DNA of 64,000 bases, from assembly GCF_000760935.2 (NCBI RefSeq), contig NZ_CP049744.1, positions 124,001-188,000 of the forward strand, read 5' to 3'. Shown here piece by piece: positions 18,591 through 27,221 of this stretch. Each line of letters opens with the position of its first letter. The first letter of the stretch is position 1. Source of the stretch: Rhodococcoides fascians A25f. GTDB lineage: Bacteria; Actinomycetota; Actinomycetes; Mycobacteriales; Mycobacteriaceae. The notes under the pieces are model-generated. The model searched no databases and was not told the DNA's origin. It saw only the letters and a program-made list of their open reading frames with translations. A program made the position numbers and the translations under genes.

Positions 18591-19784
18591 ATGCAGGAAC
18601 TCAGTCACGGCGATTCCGGACCCGCCGTCGCCGAGGTCCGCGGCACCCTGTCGGCTCTCGGCTTCCTTCATGAGGCCGTGGTTCCGCCCGGTCCCATGGA
18701 CGACGGTCACTGGACAGCTCCCGGTTCCGTCTTCGACGGTGCCCTCGGTGGGGCTGTACGCGCATTCCAGCAGCACCGTGGTCTGCTGGTCGACGGTGTC
18801 GTCGGCCCGGCCACGTATCGAGCGTTGAAAGAAGCGTCGTACCATCTCGGCGCACGAACCCTCATCTACCAGTTGTCCGCTCCGCTGTACGGAGACGACG
18901 TCGCCTCACTGCAGACGCGACTGCAGGACCTCGGTTTCTACAACGAACGCGTCGACGGCTTCTTCGGCCCTCGCACCCACGAGGGCTTGTCCTCGTTCCA
19001 GCGTGAAATCGGACTTTCCCCGGATGGCATCTGCGGACCGGCAACGTTGCGTTCGCTCGATCTCCTCGGCACGCGTGTCACCGGTGGATCACCGCATGCC
19101 ATGAGCGAAGAAGAGCTCGTCCGAAAGTCGGGACCACAGCTGACCGGCAAGCGCATCGTCATCGATCCCGACCTCGGCGGTGCCGATACCGGACGCATCG
19201 TCGACGGAGCGCTGGGTCGAGTCTCCGAATCGGAAATTCTGTGGGACCTGGCCAGTCGCCTCGAAGGCCGAATGGCTGCGACCGGAATGGATACGTTCCT
19301 CTCCCGTGCCCGCGGCACCAATCCCTCTGTGGCCGATCGCGCCGAGACAGCCAATGCCTGGGGTGCCGATCTGATGATCTCCCTCCGGTGTGCCTCGAGC
19401 ACCAGCCCGGTGGCCAACGGCGTCGCCAGTTTCCACTTCGGCAATTCGCACGGTTCGACGTCCATGATCGGGCAGGTGCTCACCAGCTATGTGCAGCGCG
19501 AAATTGTCGCTCGCACACCGCTTCTCGATTGCCGCAGCCACGGCCGAACGTGGGATCTGTTGCGCCTGACCAACATGCCGACCATTCAGATCGACGTCGG
19601 ATACCTCACCAACGAATCCGACGTCGAGGTGCTGAGCGACCCGCGGTTCCGCGACATCATCGCCGAGGCAATTCTGATCGCCGTGAAACGGCTGTATCTA
19701 CTGGGTCAGGACGATCAGCCGACCGGAACCTTCACGTTCGCCGAATTGCTCGCCGAGGAACTCGCCGCCGCCGATCGCCCCTGA
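18591..19784 (+). CDS. cwlM: CwlM-like regulator (degenerate N-acetylmuramoyl-L-alanine amidase)
   Basis: A 397-residue protein with two peptidoglycan-binding-1 domains (about 1–75 and 85–155) and an Amidase_3 fold (about 183–375). It has no signal peptide. The first zinc-ligand motif DPGHGG is replaced by DPDLGG (about residue 191), and the later S-[IL]-H-x-N motif is SLRC (about 263). Two zinc-binding histidines are therefore missing and hydrolase activity is unlikely. In mycobacteria, CwlM phosphorylated by PknB activates MurA and interacts with FhaA and MurJ. The C-terminal PTGTFTFAELL segment that carries the phosphorylated threonine there is conserved here. The stop codon falls in a 17-bp tandem repeat. 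Confidence 0.9.
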   Translation: MQELSHGDSGPAVAEVRGTLSALGFLHEAVVPPGPMDDGHWTAPGSVFDGALGGAVRAFQQHRGLLVDGVVGPATYRALKEASYHLGARTLIYQLSAPLYGDDVASLQTRLQDLGFYNERVDGFFGPRTHEGLSSFQREIGLSPDGICGPATLRSLDLLGTRVTGGSPHAMSEEELVRKSGPQLTGKRIVIDPDLGGADTGRIVDGALGRVSESEILWDLASRLEGRMAATGMDTFLSRARGTNPSVADRAETANAWGADLMISLRCASSTSPVANGVASFHFGNSHGSTSMIGQVLTSYVQREIVARTPLLDCRSHGRTWDLLRLTNMPTIQIDVGYLTNESDVEVLSDPRFRDIIAEAILIAVKRLYLLGQDDQPTGTFTFAELLAEELAAADRP

Positions 19785-19827
19785 TCTCCCAGTCGCCCTG
19801 ATCTCCCCGTCGCCCTGATCTCCTGGT
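19776..19827. repeat. Three-copy 17/18-bp tandem repeat over the cwlM stop
   Basis: Three successive units, CGCCCCTGATCTCCCAGT (19776–19793), CGCCCTGATCTCCCCGT (19794–19810) and CGCCCTGATCTCCTGGT (19811–19827). The first contains the cwlM stop and the last ends just before the stop of the convergent gene at 19834. Confidence 0.8.
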
Positions 19828-19833
19828 CGAGAA

Positions 19834-20514
19834 TCAGCGGGCTCCGACGGTCGACTTCTGTTCGATGTCGACGACGGAGATGCTCGCTGCAATGAGCAAC
19901 TGTTCCAATGCCGATTCGACATCCTGCTTCCATCCGTGATCCCGATCCAGCTCGAGTCGTAGTCTGGGAAATCTGTGGTGGGGTGCAATCACTTCGAATC
20001 CGACCTTCTCGAGAAAATCGGCTTCGATCATGCACGTCGACGCCGAACACGTCAGATGTGCAGTCGCATTCGGAACCACCGGCGCTGCGTCGTCGGCGTT
20101 GTGCCGAATGCCGAATGCCTCCAGGGCGCGAACACCTCGATTGACGAGATCTCCCACCACTGCCTGAATCAGCGTGGCCGAGTGCAGATCGGCATCATCC
20201 GGAGAATCGATTCGTAGTTGCGTCAGCAGAACCGCGTCGTGACTGACGGGCGACGTCGGAAACGTACTCGCCCGCGGAACGGCACGGGGTGGGCAATAGA
20301 GTGCGCAGCCGATCGTCTTGCCGTCGACGGACAACAGCTGCCCACATGATCCCCACTCGAGCATGATGGTCGACAACCACACTTCGTTCTCGAACTCGAG
20401 GTCGACCGACAAATCCTCCGATGCAGGATCGAGCACCCAGAAGCTACAGCGCCGCGAATGCGACGGCAGATGCTCGAACGAACCGAGAGTCACTCCGGTC
20501 ACCATCGCCGACAC
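19834..20514 (-). CDS. Acetyltransferase-like protein of unknown function (Rv3916c-like)
   Basis: A 226-residue soluble protein found in the same place in mycobacteria (Rv3916c), between cwlM and parB. It resembles a GNAT-type fold (ATLIQAVVGDLVNRGVRALEAFG looks like the acetyl-CoA-binding helix region, shown in part; FLEKVGFEVIAPHHRFPRLRLEL resembles the C-terminal GNAT strand pair). The acetyl-CoA pyrophosphate loop is not canonical and the substrate is unknown. The start is GTG 20514, preceded by GAGGTAAG; an internal ATG at 20505 is possible. It is convergent with cwlM and separated from parB by 235 bp. Confidence 0.72.
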   Translation of the reverse strand: MSAMVTGVTLGSFEHLPSHSRRCSFWVLDPASEDLSVDLEFENEVWLSTIMLEWGSCGQLLSVDGKTIGCALYCPPRAVPRASTFPTSPVSHDAVLLTQLRIDSPDDADLHSATLIQAVVGDLVNRGVRALEAFGIRHNADDAAPVVPNATAHLTCSASTCMIEADFLEKVGFEVIAPHHRFPRLRLELDRDHGWKQDVESALEQLLIAASISVVDIEQKSTVGAR

Positions 20515-20699
20515 CGCTTACCTCAGCCTTCGTGCATTCGTTCCAACGGGAAAATTCTGTCTCGGAGCCGATCCGTACCTCGACAAGAATAGGCGATCCG
20601 ATCGTCGACCCTCTCGCGCGGACCGTTTCCCTGAAATAGGTTGCATGACAATGTTTTTCGACATCAATCGCGACTTTCGAGACCGTAGATCGTGGAGCT

Positions 20700-20714
20700 A
20701 CGTCACAGTGACGT
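20700..20714. promoter_or_regulatory. Perfect 15-bp palindrome ACGTCACAGTGACGT
   Basis: Located in the 235-bp gap between parB and the acetyltransferase-like gene, upstream of the latter's neighbour. Its 13-bp core CGTCACAGTGACG recurs exactly at 25200–25212, so the two copies bracket the parB–parA–rsmG–parS segment. The binding factor is unknown. Confidence 0.4.
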
Positions 20715-20749
20715 TTCGCCCGCGTATGTCTGGTCCTGAAAAAACGCCG

Positions 20750-21826
20750 CTACTTTTTCTTCTGCGCTTCCATCATCTCGACGATCCTTTCGAGGTCGTC
20801 CACCGACCCGAACTCGACCACAATCTTGCCTTTTCGCTTGCCCAAACTGACCGTCACCCGCGTATCGAAGGAATCGGAGAGCCTGTCGGCGACGTCCTGA
20901 AGCCCGGGCATCTGAATCGGCTTACGTCGAGGTGCCGGTTCCGGGCTCGTTCCATCTTCCCGATTGGCAAGGGTGACGGCTTCCTCGGTCGCGCGGACGG
21001 ACAATCCTTCGGCAACGATCCGCGCAGCCAACGACTCCTGTGCATCGGAACCTGCGTCCAACGACAGCAGTGCACGAGCGTGCCCGGCCGACAGAACTCC
21101 CGCCGCCACTCGACGCTGGACCGGAATCGGTAGCTTCAACAGTCGAATCATGTTGGTCACGACCGGACGTGAACGCCCAATTTTTGCGGCCAATTCCTCG
21201 TGGGTCACATCGAATTCTTCGAGCAGTTGCTGATACGCCGCCGCCTCTTCGAGCGGATTGAGCTGTACCCGATGGATGTTTTCGAGCAACGCATCGCGCA
21301 GCATTGCGTCGTCTGCTGTTTCGCGTACGATCGCGGGGATCGACTCGAGGCCGGCTTCCTGGCTCGCACGCCACCGACGCTCGCCCATGACGAGCTGATA
21401 TTTTCCGTCTCCGGCGGCGGCGGTACCCGAAACCAGTCGAACCACGATGGGCTGCATGAGCCCGAATTCGCGGATCGAGTGCACCAATTCGCCGAGAGAT
21501 TCATCGTCGAAGACGTGTCTCGGCTGCTTCGGATTGGCTTCGATTCGATCCGGTGCGATCTCGCGATACACGGCGCCGACGGGGGAGAGGTCGTCTCCGT
21601 TGAGCACAGGCGGCGTCGGGGTGGGAGCCGTAGCAGTCTCCGTTGCGTCGTCGGACGCCGGCGTGCGCTTCGGCTTCGTGGACGTATCCGGCTTGTCCTT
21701 GGCATTGCGATCCGCCCCGATGATCACGTCTGCGGCTGCACTGCCGAGGCGCGGCCCGGCATCGGGTCCCGTCGGAATGAGCGAGGCCAGGCCTCGGCCG
21801 AGGCCACCTTTACGCGTTTGGCTCAT
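20750..21826 (-). CDS. parB: Chromosome partitioning protein ParB
   Basis: A 358-residue centromere-binding CTPase that loads on parS and spreads, helping to segregate origins. N-terminal [13 protein letters not shown] is the typical ParA-interacting start. The CTP-binding ParB/Srx domain lies around residues 88–180 with GERRWRA, a helix-turn-helix parS reader follows (about 195–235), and the C-terminal dimerisation domain ends in [12 protein letters not shown] roughly 50-residue Thr/Pro-rich linker separates the N-terminal peptide from the CTPase domain. parA lies immediately upstream (stop-to-start gap of 4 bp), forming a parAB operon. Six candidate parS sites lie within 3.4 kb. Confidence 0.97.
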   Translation of the reverse strand: MSQTRKGGLGRGLASLIPTGPDAGPRLGSAAADVIIGADRNAKDKPDTSTKPKRTPASDDATETATAPTPTPPVLNGDDLSPVGAVYREIAPDRIEANPKQPRHVFDDESLGELVHSIREFGLMQPIVVRLVSGTAAAGDGKYQLVMGERRWRASQEAGLESIPAIVRETADDAMLRDALLENIHRVQLNPLEEAAAYQQLLEEFDVTHEELAAKIGRSRPVVTNMIRLLKLPIPVQRRVAAGVLSAGHARALLSLDAGSDAQESLAARIVAEGLSVRATEEAVTLANREDGTSPEPAPRRKPIQMPGLQDVADRLSDSFDTRVTVSLGKRKGKIVVEFGSVDDLERIVEMMEAQKKK

Positions 21827-21830
21827 CTAC

Positions 21831-22841
21831 TTACTTCTTTCGTGCTTCGTCGATGCCGGCCGACCGCGCGGCGAGTTCTCGTCCGGCGTCCAGGTAACTC
21901 ATCGCACCTCGTGAACCGGGGTCGTAATCGAGCACTGTCATGCCGTAACCGGGTGCCTCGGATACCTTCACGCTCCGAGGAATGACGGCCCTCAGGACGG
22001 CGTCCCCGAAGTGCTTGCGGACCTCTTCCGCGACCTGGTCCGCCAACTTCGTACGGCCGTCGTACATCGTCAGGATCACCGTGGAGACGTGAAGTTCGGG
22101 GTTCAGATGCGACTGCACCAGCTCGATATTGCGCAGGAGTTGTCCCACTCCTTCGAGTGCGTAGTACTCGCATTGGATCGGAATGAGTACCTCGGTCGCT
22201 GCAACGAGCGCGTTGACCGTCAGCAGGCCGAGTGACGGAGGGCAGTCGATCAGGATGAAGTCCGCGTCGATTCCCCCGAGCTCCTCGACCGACAAGGCTG
22301 TCTTCAGTCGGCCTTCACGGGCAACCATCGACACCAATTCGATCTCTGCTCCGGCAAGATCGATCGTGGCCGGAATGCAGAACAGTCGCTCGCTGTGCGG
22401 GCTCTGCTGCACGGCATCCTTGGCGCTGACTTCACCGATGAGCACCTCGTAGCTCGACGGCACACCGGAGTGGTGCTCGACGCCCAGAGCGGTGCTGGCG
22501 TTGCCCTGGGGGTCGAGATCGACCACCAGGACTGTCAGGCCCTGAAGGGCGAGCGCGGCAGCCAGGTTCACGGCGGTGGTGGTCTTGCCGACGCCGCCCT
22601 TCTGATTGGCGATCGTCAGCATGCGCCGCTTTGCCGGCTTCGGGAGCGATACCGATCCAGGGTGCAGAACCTGACTGGCTCGATGTGCCGCGGCACCGAT
22701 CGGAGTGTCGTCGGGCGAGATCGCGTTGGTGTACTCGAAGTCGGAGCTCTTCTTCACCGCCGGTGCCGACTCGGACGAGTTGGACGCGTTCTTCTTGGAT
22801 GCTGTTTCACGTGAAACAGCGGAATCGGACCCACCCGACAT
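21831..22841 (-). CDS. parA: Chromosome partitioning ATPase ParA
   Basis: A 336-residue ParA/Soj ATPase. The deviant Walker A motif KGGVGKTT is at residues 81–88, Walker B-like DFILIDCPPSLG at about 195, and VLVVDLDPQGNAS after strand 2. The first 70 residues are a family-variable extension. The codons for AVSRETA near the N-terminus are themselves a perfect parS site (22803–22818), so a centromere copy lies inside the coding sequence. The start is ATG 22841. ParA uses DNA-bound ATP dimers to move ParB–parS complexes; in mycobacteria it is linked to the polar scaffold Wag31. Confidence 0.97.
   Translation of the reverse strand: MSGGSDSAVSRETASKKNASNSSESAPAVKKSSDFEYTNAISPDDTPIGAAAHRASQVLHPGSVSLPKPAKRRMLTIANQKGGVGKTTTAVNLAAALALQGLTVLVVDLDPQGNASTALGVEHHSGVPSSYEVLIGEVSAKDAVQQSPHSERLFCIPATIDLAGAEIELVSMVAREGRLKTALSVEELGGIDADFILIDCPPSLGLLTVNALVAATEVLIPIQCEYYALEGVGQLLRNIELVQSHLNPELHVSTVILTMYDGRTKLADQVAEEVRKHFGDAVLRAVIPRSVKVSEAPGYGMTVLDYDPGSRGAMSYLDAGRELAARSAGIDEARKK
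22803..22818. promoter_or_regulatory. parS site 1 (perfect), inside parA
   Basis: TGTTTCACGTGAAACA, a perfect 16/16 match to the bacterial parS consensus, lying in the 5' end of parA. It is bound by ParB, so it may also link ParB spreading to parAB expression. Confidence 0.95.
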
Positions 22842-22923
22842 ATGTGCTCCTTAGTGCGGAACTGACTGTGTTCAATACGATCGATAAGGACGAGCGCGGG
22901 ACTGACGAGTCCGCAACCGAAGG

Positions 22924-23601
22924 TCAGTGACGACCCGGTCGCCGAGGCTGACGGACCGCTCTGACGACGATGGTTGGAGTAGGAAGCAGGCCCACTCCGC
23001 ACTCCACGACCTCCAGCTTGCCAGCACCCATACGAGTGAGGGAAGCCCGGTCTCGCTCGATCTCTTCACCGGCACTCGATCCCTTCAGAGCCAGCATCCG
23101 ACCGTGATCGTGAACCAGAGGAAGCGACCACTTGGCGAGCTTCTCCAACGGGGCGACTGCCCGCGACGTGACCACATCGGCGCCGCCCGCCTCCTTCTTC
23201 ACGCCGGGCTGTTCAGCGCGACCGCGTACAACCAGGACGTTCAGATCGTGCTCCTCGATGAACTCGGCGAGGTACACGGTGCGGCGAAGAAGCGGCTCCA
23301 CAAGAGTGACACGTAGGTCCGGCCTTGCGATTGCCAACGGGATTCCGGGGAGTCCCGCGCCGCTGCCGATGTCCACGACGGTCTCGCCCTCGTCTATGAG
23401 TTCGCCGATCGCCGCGCAGTTGAGGATGTGGCGTTCCCAGAGTCGTGGAACCTCTCGAGGTCCGATGAGCCCACGCTCGACGCCCGCAGTCGCCAACGAG
23501 TCGTGATACTGCCGGGCCAATTCGATTCGGTCCCCGAATACCTGCTCCGCGATTGCCATCAACTGGGTGCTATCCGAGCGTTCTTGTTCCACGTGAAACA
23601 T
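22924..23601 (-). CDS. rsmG: 16S rRNA (guanine-N7)-methyltransferase RsmG (GidB)
   Basis: A 225-residue SAM-dependent methyltransferase for G527 of 16S rRNA (E. coli numbering). The SAM-binding motif [15 protein letters not shown] and the conserved [13 protein letters not shown] segment are present. The start MFHVEQ at 23601 is encoded by a parS-like sequence, and the longer open frame upstream is rejected because homology begins here. In mycobacteria, loss of this enzyme gives low-level streptomycin resistance. It lies directly upstream of parA (82 bp), forming the conserved rsmG–parA–parB cluster. Confidence 0.96.
   Translation of the reverse strand: MFHVEQERSDSTQLMAIAEQVFGDRIELARQYHDSLATAGVERGLIGPREVPRLWERHILNCAAIGELIDEGETVVDIGSGAGLPGIPLAIARPDLRVTLVEPLLRRTVYLAEFIEEHDLNVLVVRGRAEQPGVKKEAGGADVVTSRAVAPLEKLAKWSLPLVHDHGRMLALKGSSAGEEIERDRASLTRMGAGKLEVVECGVGLLPTPTIVVRAVRQPRRPGRH
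23585..23600. promoter_or_regulatory. parS site 2 (15/16), at the rsmG start
   Basis: TGTTCCACGTGAAACA differs from consensus at one base and overlaps the rsmG start codon, encoding the FHVEQ of the protein. ParB binding here could interfere with rsmG expression. Confidence 0.85.
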
Positions 23602-23831
23602 CTTCCCGTGCCTGGGCGCGGAACGCCAAACGACATCGCTGTAAGTACGCGAAACTGCACACTGATTCGGACATCGCTCTCCTCGGCGGGTTATCCGATA
23701 CTTCTGAAGCCGGGCGGCACCATCCCTCGTATCTGTCCAGACCACGTACGGTTCCTGATCCCGTGGGTGGCGTCCGCCGAACTGCTTCCCTGAGGATCCG
23801 GATCTCATCGGCTCCCAGTTCTCGACGACGC

Positions 23832-23853
23832 CGTCCGGGGTGCACCCCGGACG
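23832..23853. repeat. 22-bp perfect palindrome in the parS spacer
   Basis: Arms CGTCCGGGGTG / CACCCCGGACG are fully complementary with no unpaired centre. It lies 73 bp from parS site 3 and about 230 bp upstream of rsmG, so it could be a regulator site or a cruciform-prone element. Confidence 0.6.
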
Positions 23854-23925
23854 AGTCGCCCGACGAGAGCCACACGGCTCGATCACCCGTCGCGAGGCTT
23901 GTCCAGTGTCGGCGGCGGTGCCATA

Positions 23926-23941
23926 TGTTTCACGTGAAACT
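23926..23941. promoter_or_regulatory. parS site 3 (15/16)
   Basis: TGTTTCACGTGAAACT, differing from consensus only at the last base, in the rsmG–jag spacer. Confidence 0.92.
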
Positions 23942-24033
23942 TCTTCCCGCCCGACGGACGCGGGGGTTCTGCTGTGGCAGCTTTCGACCGATTACTACAG
24001 AGGCTCGCCAGAACCGAGCGATCCCGTCTGGAG
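23942..24033. repeat. Diverged repeat downstream of parS site 3, copy A
   Basis: The roughly 90 bp after this site align with the bases after parS site 4 (24124–24215). Shared stretches include TGCTGT-GGCAGC versus TGCTGTTGCAGC, CTCG…GAGCGAT/GAGCGGAT, and CCCGTCTGG/CCAGTCCGG. Together with its parS it looks like an old tandem duplication of a 182-bp unit. Confidence 0.55.
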
Positions 24034-24107
24034 GGATCGCGGTCTAAGCAACGACGAATACGCACCTTCGTCGCGTCGAGCAATCCGGCGTGGATCACCG
24101 ACGACGA

Positions 24108-24123
24108 TGTTTCACGTGAAACT
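24108..24123. promoter_or_regulatory. parS site 4 (15/16)
   Basis: TGTTTCACGTGAAACT, identical to site 3 and 182 bp from it. Confidence 0.92.
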
Positions 24124-24215
24124 GTTTCCTATTCGACGCGCCGGAGACTTTGCTGTTGCAGCCTTCCCTCGATTGCCGAGGCCTCTCGGTCGAGGCGAGC
24201 GGATCCAGTCCGGTG
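24124..24215. repeat. Diverged repeat downstream of parS site 4, copy B
   Basis: Partner of the 23942–24033 segment; see that entry. Both begin immediately at the edge of a parS site, which is what would be expected if the duplicated unit included parS. Confidence 0.55.
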
Positions 24216-25012
24216 GGGACGATGTCGACAAACCGACACACTTCACGTTCGACACTTCGAGTGCCATCGTGCGAACACCTCAGATCCGATCAGCTCGGGA
24301 AGTCCGGCTGTATTCAGAATCCATAGGATCGGCGACCACGATTTCTTGCGTGACGCTGACCGATCACCCCATCGCCGGATCGCCCCGCGCGAACGGGTGA
24401 CACGTGCGGTCGCGTCTCGGATCCGGGGCGTGGGTCCTTCGGTGAAGATCGTCGCGTTTGCTTCCCCGCTGTGACTGATCATCGACCTGTCGAGCGAGCC
24501 GGGGGAGCGGTTAGCCGCCCGCTCCACCTGATGGCCAACCGCGCCGCCGCTCCCAGTTCGTGGGCCCGACGCGATGCGTCCGTGAGGGACAGAGGCGGCA
24601 CCGGTCAAGGGAGACTCCGCACAACCACAGCGAGGACTACAGAGCCGGCCACCCTGACGGTCTGCACACTCGAAGATCTGGTCGGGAATTCGTCCGAAGC
24701 CCGTGCTCACGATGCGTCCAGGATCCGAGTAACCAAGCGCGGGCGGACGTCATTGGTGCAATCTCCACCATCCACTGACAGATGGTGGCAAGAGATCGCG
24801 GCAACTGACCATTCGTCGCTGATCCCGCCGCACCATATCTCCGATCACAGTCGCGGCCCCGATTCGTGTCCGACGCGGGTCTGGAGATGCCGGTCCGGCG
24901 ATACCTGGAGAGGCCGGCGTCATGACTCGAACACCCGATGCCGAGAACCTCTTCATGACCTACCCGAGCGACAGTCAAAAAATCGATTCGCCCCAGCTGC
25001 GCACGGAAGCCC

Positions 25013-25028
25013 GGTTTCACGTGAAACA
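25013..25028. promoter_or_regulatory. parS site 5 (15/16)
   Basis: GGTTTCACGTGAAACA, differing from consensus at the first base only. Confidence 0.9.
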
Positions 25029-25138
25029 TCAAAGGTCGGTCGTGACCGTCCCCGGCGCGTACTTCCCCGTCGTCAACCCTCGGTTTCGGAGCGCTGCCCA
25101 ACCGTGCCCCTTCCCGAGTGCCTGAAGACTTCCGGCGT

Positions 25139-25154
25139 TGTTTCACGTGAAACC
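25139..25154. promoter_or_regulatory. parS site 6 (15/16)
   Basis: TGTTTCACGTGAAACC, differing at the last base, 126 bp from site 5. Confidence 0.92.
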
Positions 25155-25199
25155 ACAACACTCGACTCATCGACCACCAACAACCGAGCCGCGTACACG

Positions 25200-25212
25200 C
25201 GTCACAGTGACG
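25200..25212. promoter_or_regulatory. Perfect palindrome CGTCACAGTGACG, second copy
   Basis: Identical 13-bp core to the palindrome at 20700–20714, here 45 bp beyond the last parS. Unknown binding factor. Confidence 0.4.
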
Positions 25213-25346
25213 AAAGCGTCGCGCATACCTGGATCGAAATATTTCGACGAAAAGTTCGATCGCAAACGATTCTCGGACAGTGTTGCGCGTCAGAATTACA
25301 CGGATGACATTCGAGCCGCGCCTGGACACCAATGTCCACGTACGAC

Positions 25347-25374
25347 GATGGCCCCCACCGAAGTGGGGGCCATC
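25347..25374 (-). terminator. Terminator of the rpmH–rnpA–yidD–yidC–jag operon
   Basis: Perfect 12-bp stem GATGGCCCCCAC / GTGGGGGCCATC with a 4-nt loop, 42 bp beyond the jag stop. No T-tract. Confidence 0.75.
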
Positions 25375-25416
25375 AGATCGTGCAACCCGAACAGGTTGTC
25401 GGGAGGTGGAGCGTTG

Positions 25417-26103
25417 CTATCCCTTGACGACAACTACCCGCCGAGACGGCTCGACTCCTGTGCTCTCGCTGGCAACGCCGTCGATCTTGGCGACTGCATC
25501 GTGCACGATCTTGCGCTCGAACGGAGTCATCGGAGTCAGTTCTTCTCGCTCGCCCGATTCCAACACTCGACGCGCGGCTTCGGCACCGAGATTGCCCAGT
25601 TCGGTACGACGCTTCGCCCGCCAGCCGGCAACGTCGAGCATCAGCTTGCTGCGCTCTCCGGTCGACTGCTGAACGGCCAATCGGGTCAGTTCCTGAAGAG
25701 CATCGAGAACCTCACCCTTACGGCCTACGAGCTTGGCGAGATCGTCCCCACCGTCGATGCTGACGATGGCCCGGTCGCCCTCGACGTCCAGGTCGATATC
25801 TCCGTCGAAGTCGAGAACGTCGAGAAGCTGTTCGAGGTAATCGCCGGCGATCTCGCCTTCCTCGACCAAGTAGTCCTCGTCGTCATCATCGTCGTCGTCA
25901 TCGTCAGGCGCGGCCTTCGCGGCCTTGTCTTCGACCACCTCGGACGCGGGGGATTGCTCTATCACGGCATTCTCGTCCGCATCCGCGTCGACCGCGCTGA
26001 GCTGATCGGCCTCGACCATCACGTCATTCACTCCATCCCCGGATACCGCACCGACTGGCTTCTGTACTTCGTCGTTCTGAGCTTCTTCTACGTCCGCTGC
26101 CAT
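25417..26103 (-). CDS. jag: Jag/KhpB-type RNA-binding protein (KH–R3H)
   Basis: A 228-residue cytosolic RNA-binding protein (Rv3920c-like). The N-terminal half is acidic and includes nine consecutive Asp (D67–D75). A KH domain follows (VSIDGGDDLAKLVGRKGEVL), then a C-terminal R3H domain (RRVLESGE, PFERKIVHDAV). The start is ATG 26103, a few bases after the yidC stop; the frame extends upstream into yidC but without homology. Position directly after yidC is universal. In other bacteria Jag/KhpB acts with KhpA in RNA binding and cell-wall elongation. Confidence 0.93.
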   Translation of the reverse strand: MAADVEEAQNDEVQKPVGAVSGDGVNDVMVEADQLSAVDADADENAVIEQSPASEVVEDKAAKAAPDDDDDDDDDEDYLVEEGEIAGDYLEQLLDVLDFDGDIDLDVEGDRAIVSIDGGDDLAKLVGRKGEVLDALQELTRLAVQQSTGERSKLMLDVAGWRAKRRTELGNLGAEAARRVLESGEREELTPMTPFERKIVHDAVAKIDGVASESTGVEPSRRVVVVKG

Positions 26104-26128
26104 GTTCGTCCTTCTCTCGACGTGTCGG

Positions 26129-27217
26129 TCAGCGCCGCTTGCGCTTGGTCGACTTGTTCCGGTTCGCCTGCGGCCTCGGCCTGACCGGAGTTGCCGCACC
26201 GTTGGCGGTACCCGAAGTGTCACCGCTGTCGGTCGTCGCATCGTCGTCTACCGGCGCCATCTTCGACAGCTTGGGCCGCGCACCCGGCTTCGGCTTGGTC
26301 ACCGATACCGGCTTCACGCCCGGCTTCGGCGCATTCTCGGAACGCTTCTCCACGGCAGCGACAGCCTTGGCAGCTTCTTCTTTGTCGATCTTTCCGAATA
26401 CCAGGTGCTGCTGTGCGTACGTCCAGGTGTTGTTACTGACCCAGTACAGCAGGATCGCGATCGGTAGCAGGGCGCCGAAGACCAACACGCCCAGCGGGAA
26501 CACGTACAGCGCAAGCTTGTTCATGATCGCGGACTGCGGATTCGCAGCTGCTGCAGCGCTCTGACGGGCCACCGATGCACGCGAGTTCATGTGGGTCATG
26601 ATCGCCGCGATGATCATCAGCGGAATCGACACCGCCGCGATGACGAACGTCGACGGAATGGAGGCGCCCGGTCCCACGGCGAACGCGTTGAGCTGCTCCT
26701 GCGGCATGGTGATCCATGCCGAAATCGGGGCTCCGAACAGTCGAGCGTCGAGGAACGACTGCACATCGGCCACGCTGAACGCATAGTTCGAGAGTTCGCG
26801 GTTCTCTTCCGGGCTCAGACCGAGCTGACCGACGCCGGTGCCGGTGCGGTTGAACGAACGAAGCACGTGAAACAGTCCGATGAACACCGGCGCCTGTGCC
26901 AACACGGGTAGACAGCCCATCAGCGGGTTGAAGCCGTGTTCCTTCTGCAGTTTCTGCATCTCGACGGCCATTTTTTGTTTGTCTTTGCCGTACTTCTTCT
27001 GCAGAGCCTTGATCTGCGGCTGTAGCTCCTGCATCTGCCGCGTCGTGCGAACCTGCTTGACGAAGGGCTTGTACAGAATCAAGCGCAGTGTGAAGACCAG
27101 GAAGACGACGGACAGTGCCCAGGCGAATCCATTGCTGGGATCCTGGAACACAAAGCCGAACACCTTGTGCCACACCCAGAGAATCCAGGCAACCGGATAG
27201 TAAATGAAGTCGAGCAC
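26129..27217 (-). CDS. yidC: Membrane protein insertase YidC
   Basis: A 362-residue Oxa1/YidC family insertase with N-terminal membrane segment ([20 protein letters not shown]), the cytoplasmic coiled-coil hairpin ([20 protein letters not shown]), [17 protein letters not shown], and later membrane segments ending near [20 protein letters not shown]. The C-terminal tail is basic ([10 protein letters not shown]), suited to ribosome binding. The start is GTG 27217. It inserts membrane proteins alone or with SecYEG. It is in an operon with yidD four bases upstream. Confidence 0.96.
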   Translation of the reverse strand: MLDFIYYPVAWILWVWHKVFGFVFQDPSNGFAWALSVVFLVFTLRLILYKPFVKQVRTTRQMQELQPQIKALQKKYGKDKQKMAVEMQKLQKEHGFNPLMGCLPVLAQAPVFIGLFHVLRSFNRTGTGVGQLGLSPEENRELSNYAFSVADVQSFLDARLFGAPISAWITMPQEQLNAFAVGPGASIPSTFVIAAVSIPLMIIAAIMTHMNSRASVARQSAAAAANPQSAIMNKLALYVFPLGVLVFGALLPIAILLYWVSNNTWTYAQQHLVFGKIDKEEAAKAVAAVEKRSENAPKPGVKPVSVTKPKPGARPKLSKMAPVDDDATTDSGDTSGTANGAATPVRPRPQANRNKSTKRKRR

Positions 27218-27221
27218 GGCT

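Larger units (their letters stand above)
23602..25416. other. 1.8-kb gene-free spacer carrying the parS array
   Basis: No convincing gene was found between rsmG and jag. Open frames here match no recognised family. Several read through parS as FHVK or VSRET, showing only that parS is open in several frames. The interval holds four parS sites (23926, 24108, 25013, 25139), a 22-bp perfect palindrome (23832–23853), two diverged copies of a roughly 90-bp segment following two of the parS sites, the second CGTCACAGTGACG palindrome, and the jag terminator. It appears to be the core of the centromere region. Confidence 0.7.

Noticed and set aside
24471..25332. Overlapping long open frames on both strands in the rsmG–jag spacer (24471–25307 plus, 24637–25332 minus).
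   Set aside because: No family resemblance; both merely read through parS sites as VSRET or FHVK peptides, and each occupies the other's DNA.
26859..26874. CGAAGCACGTGAAACA in yidC as a seventh parS.
   Set aside because: Only 12 of 16 bases match and one half-site is essentially absent.
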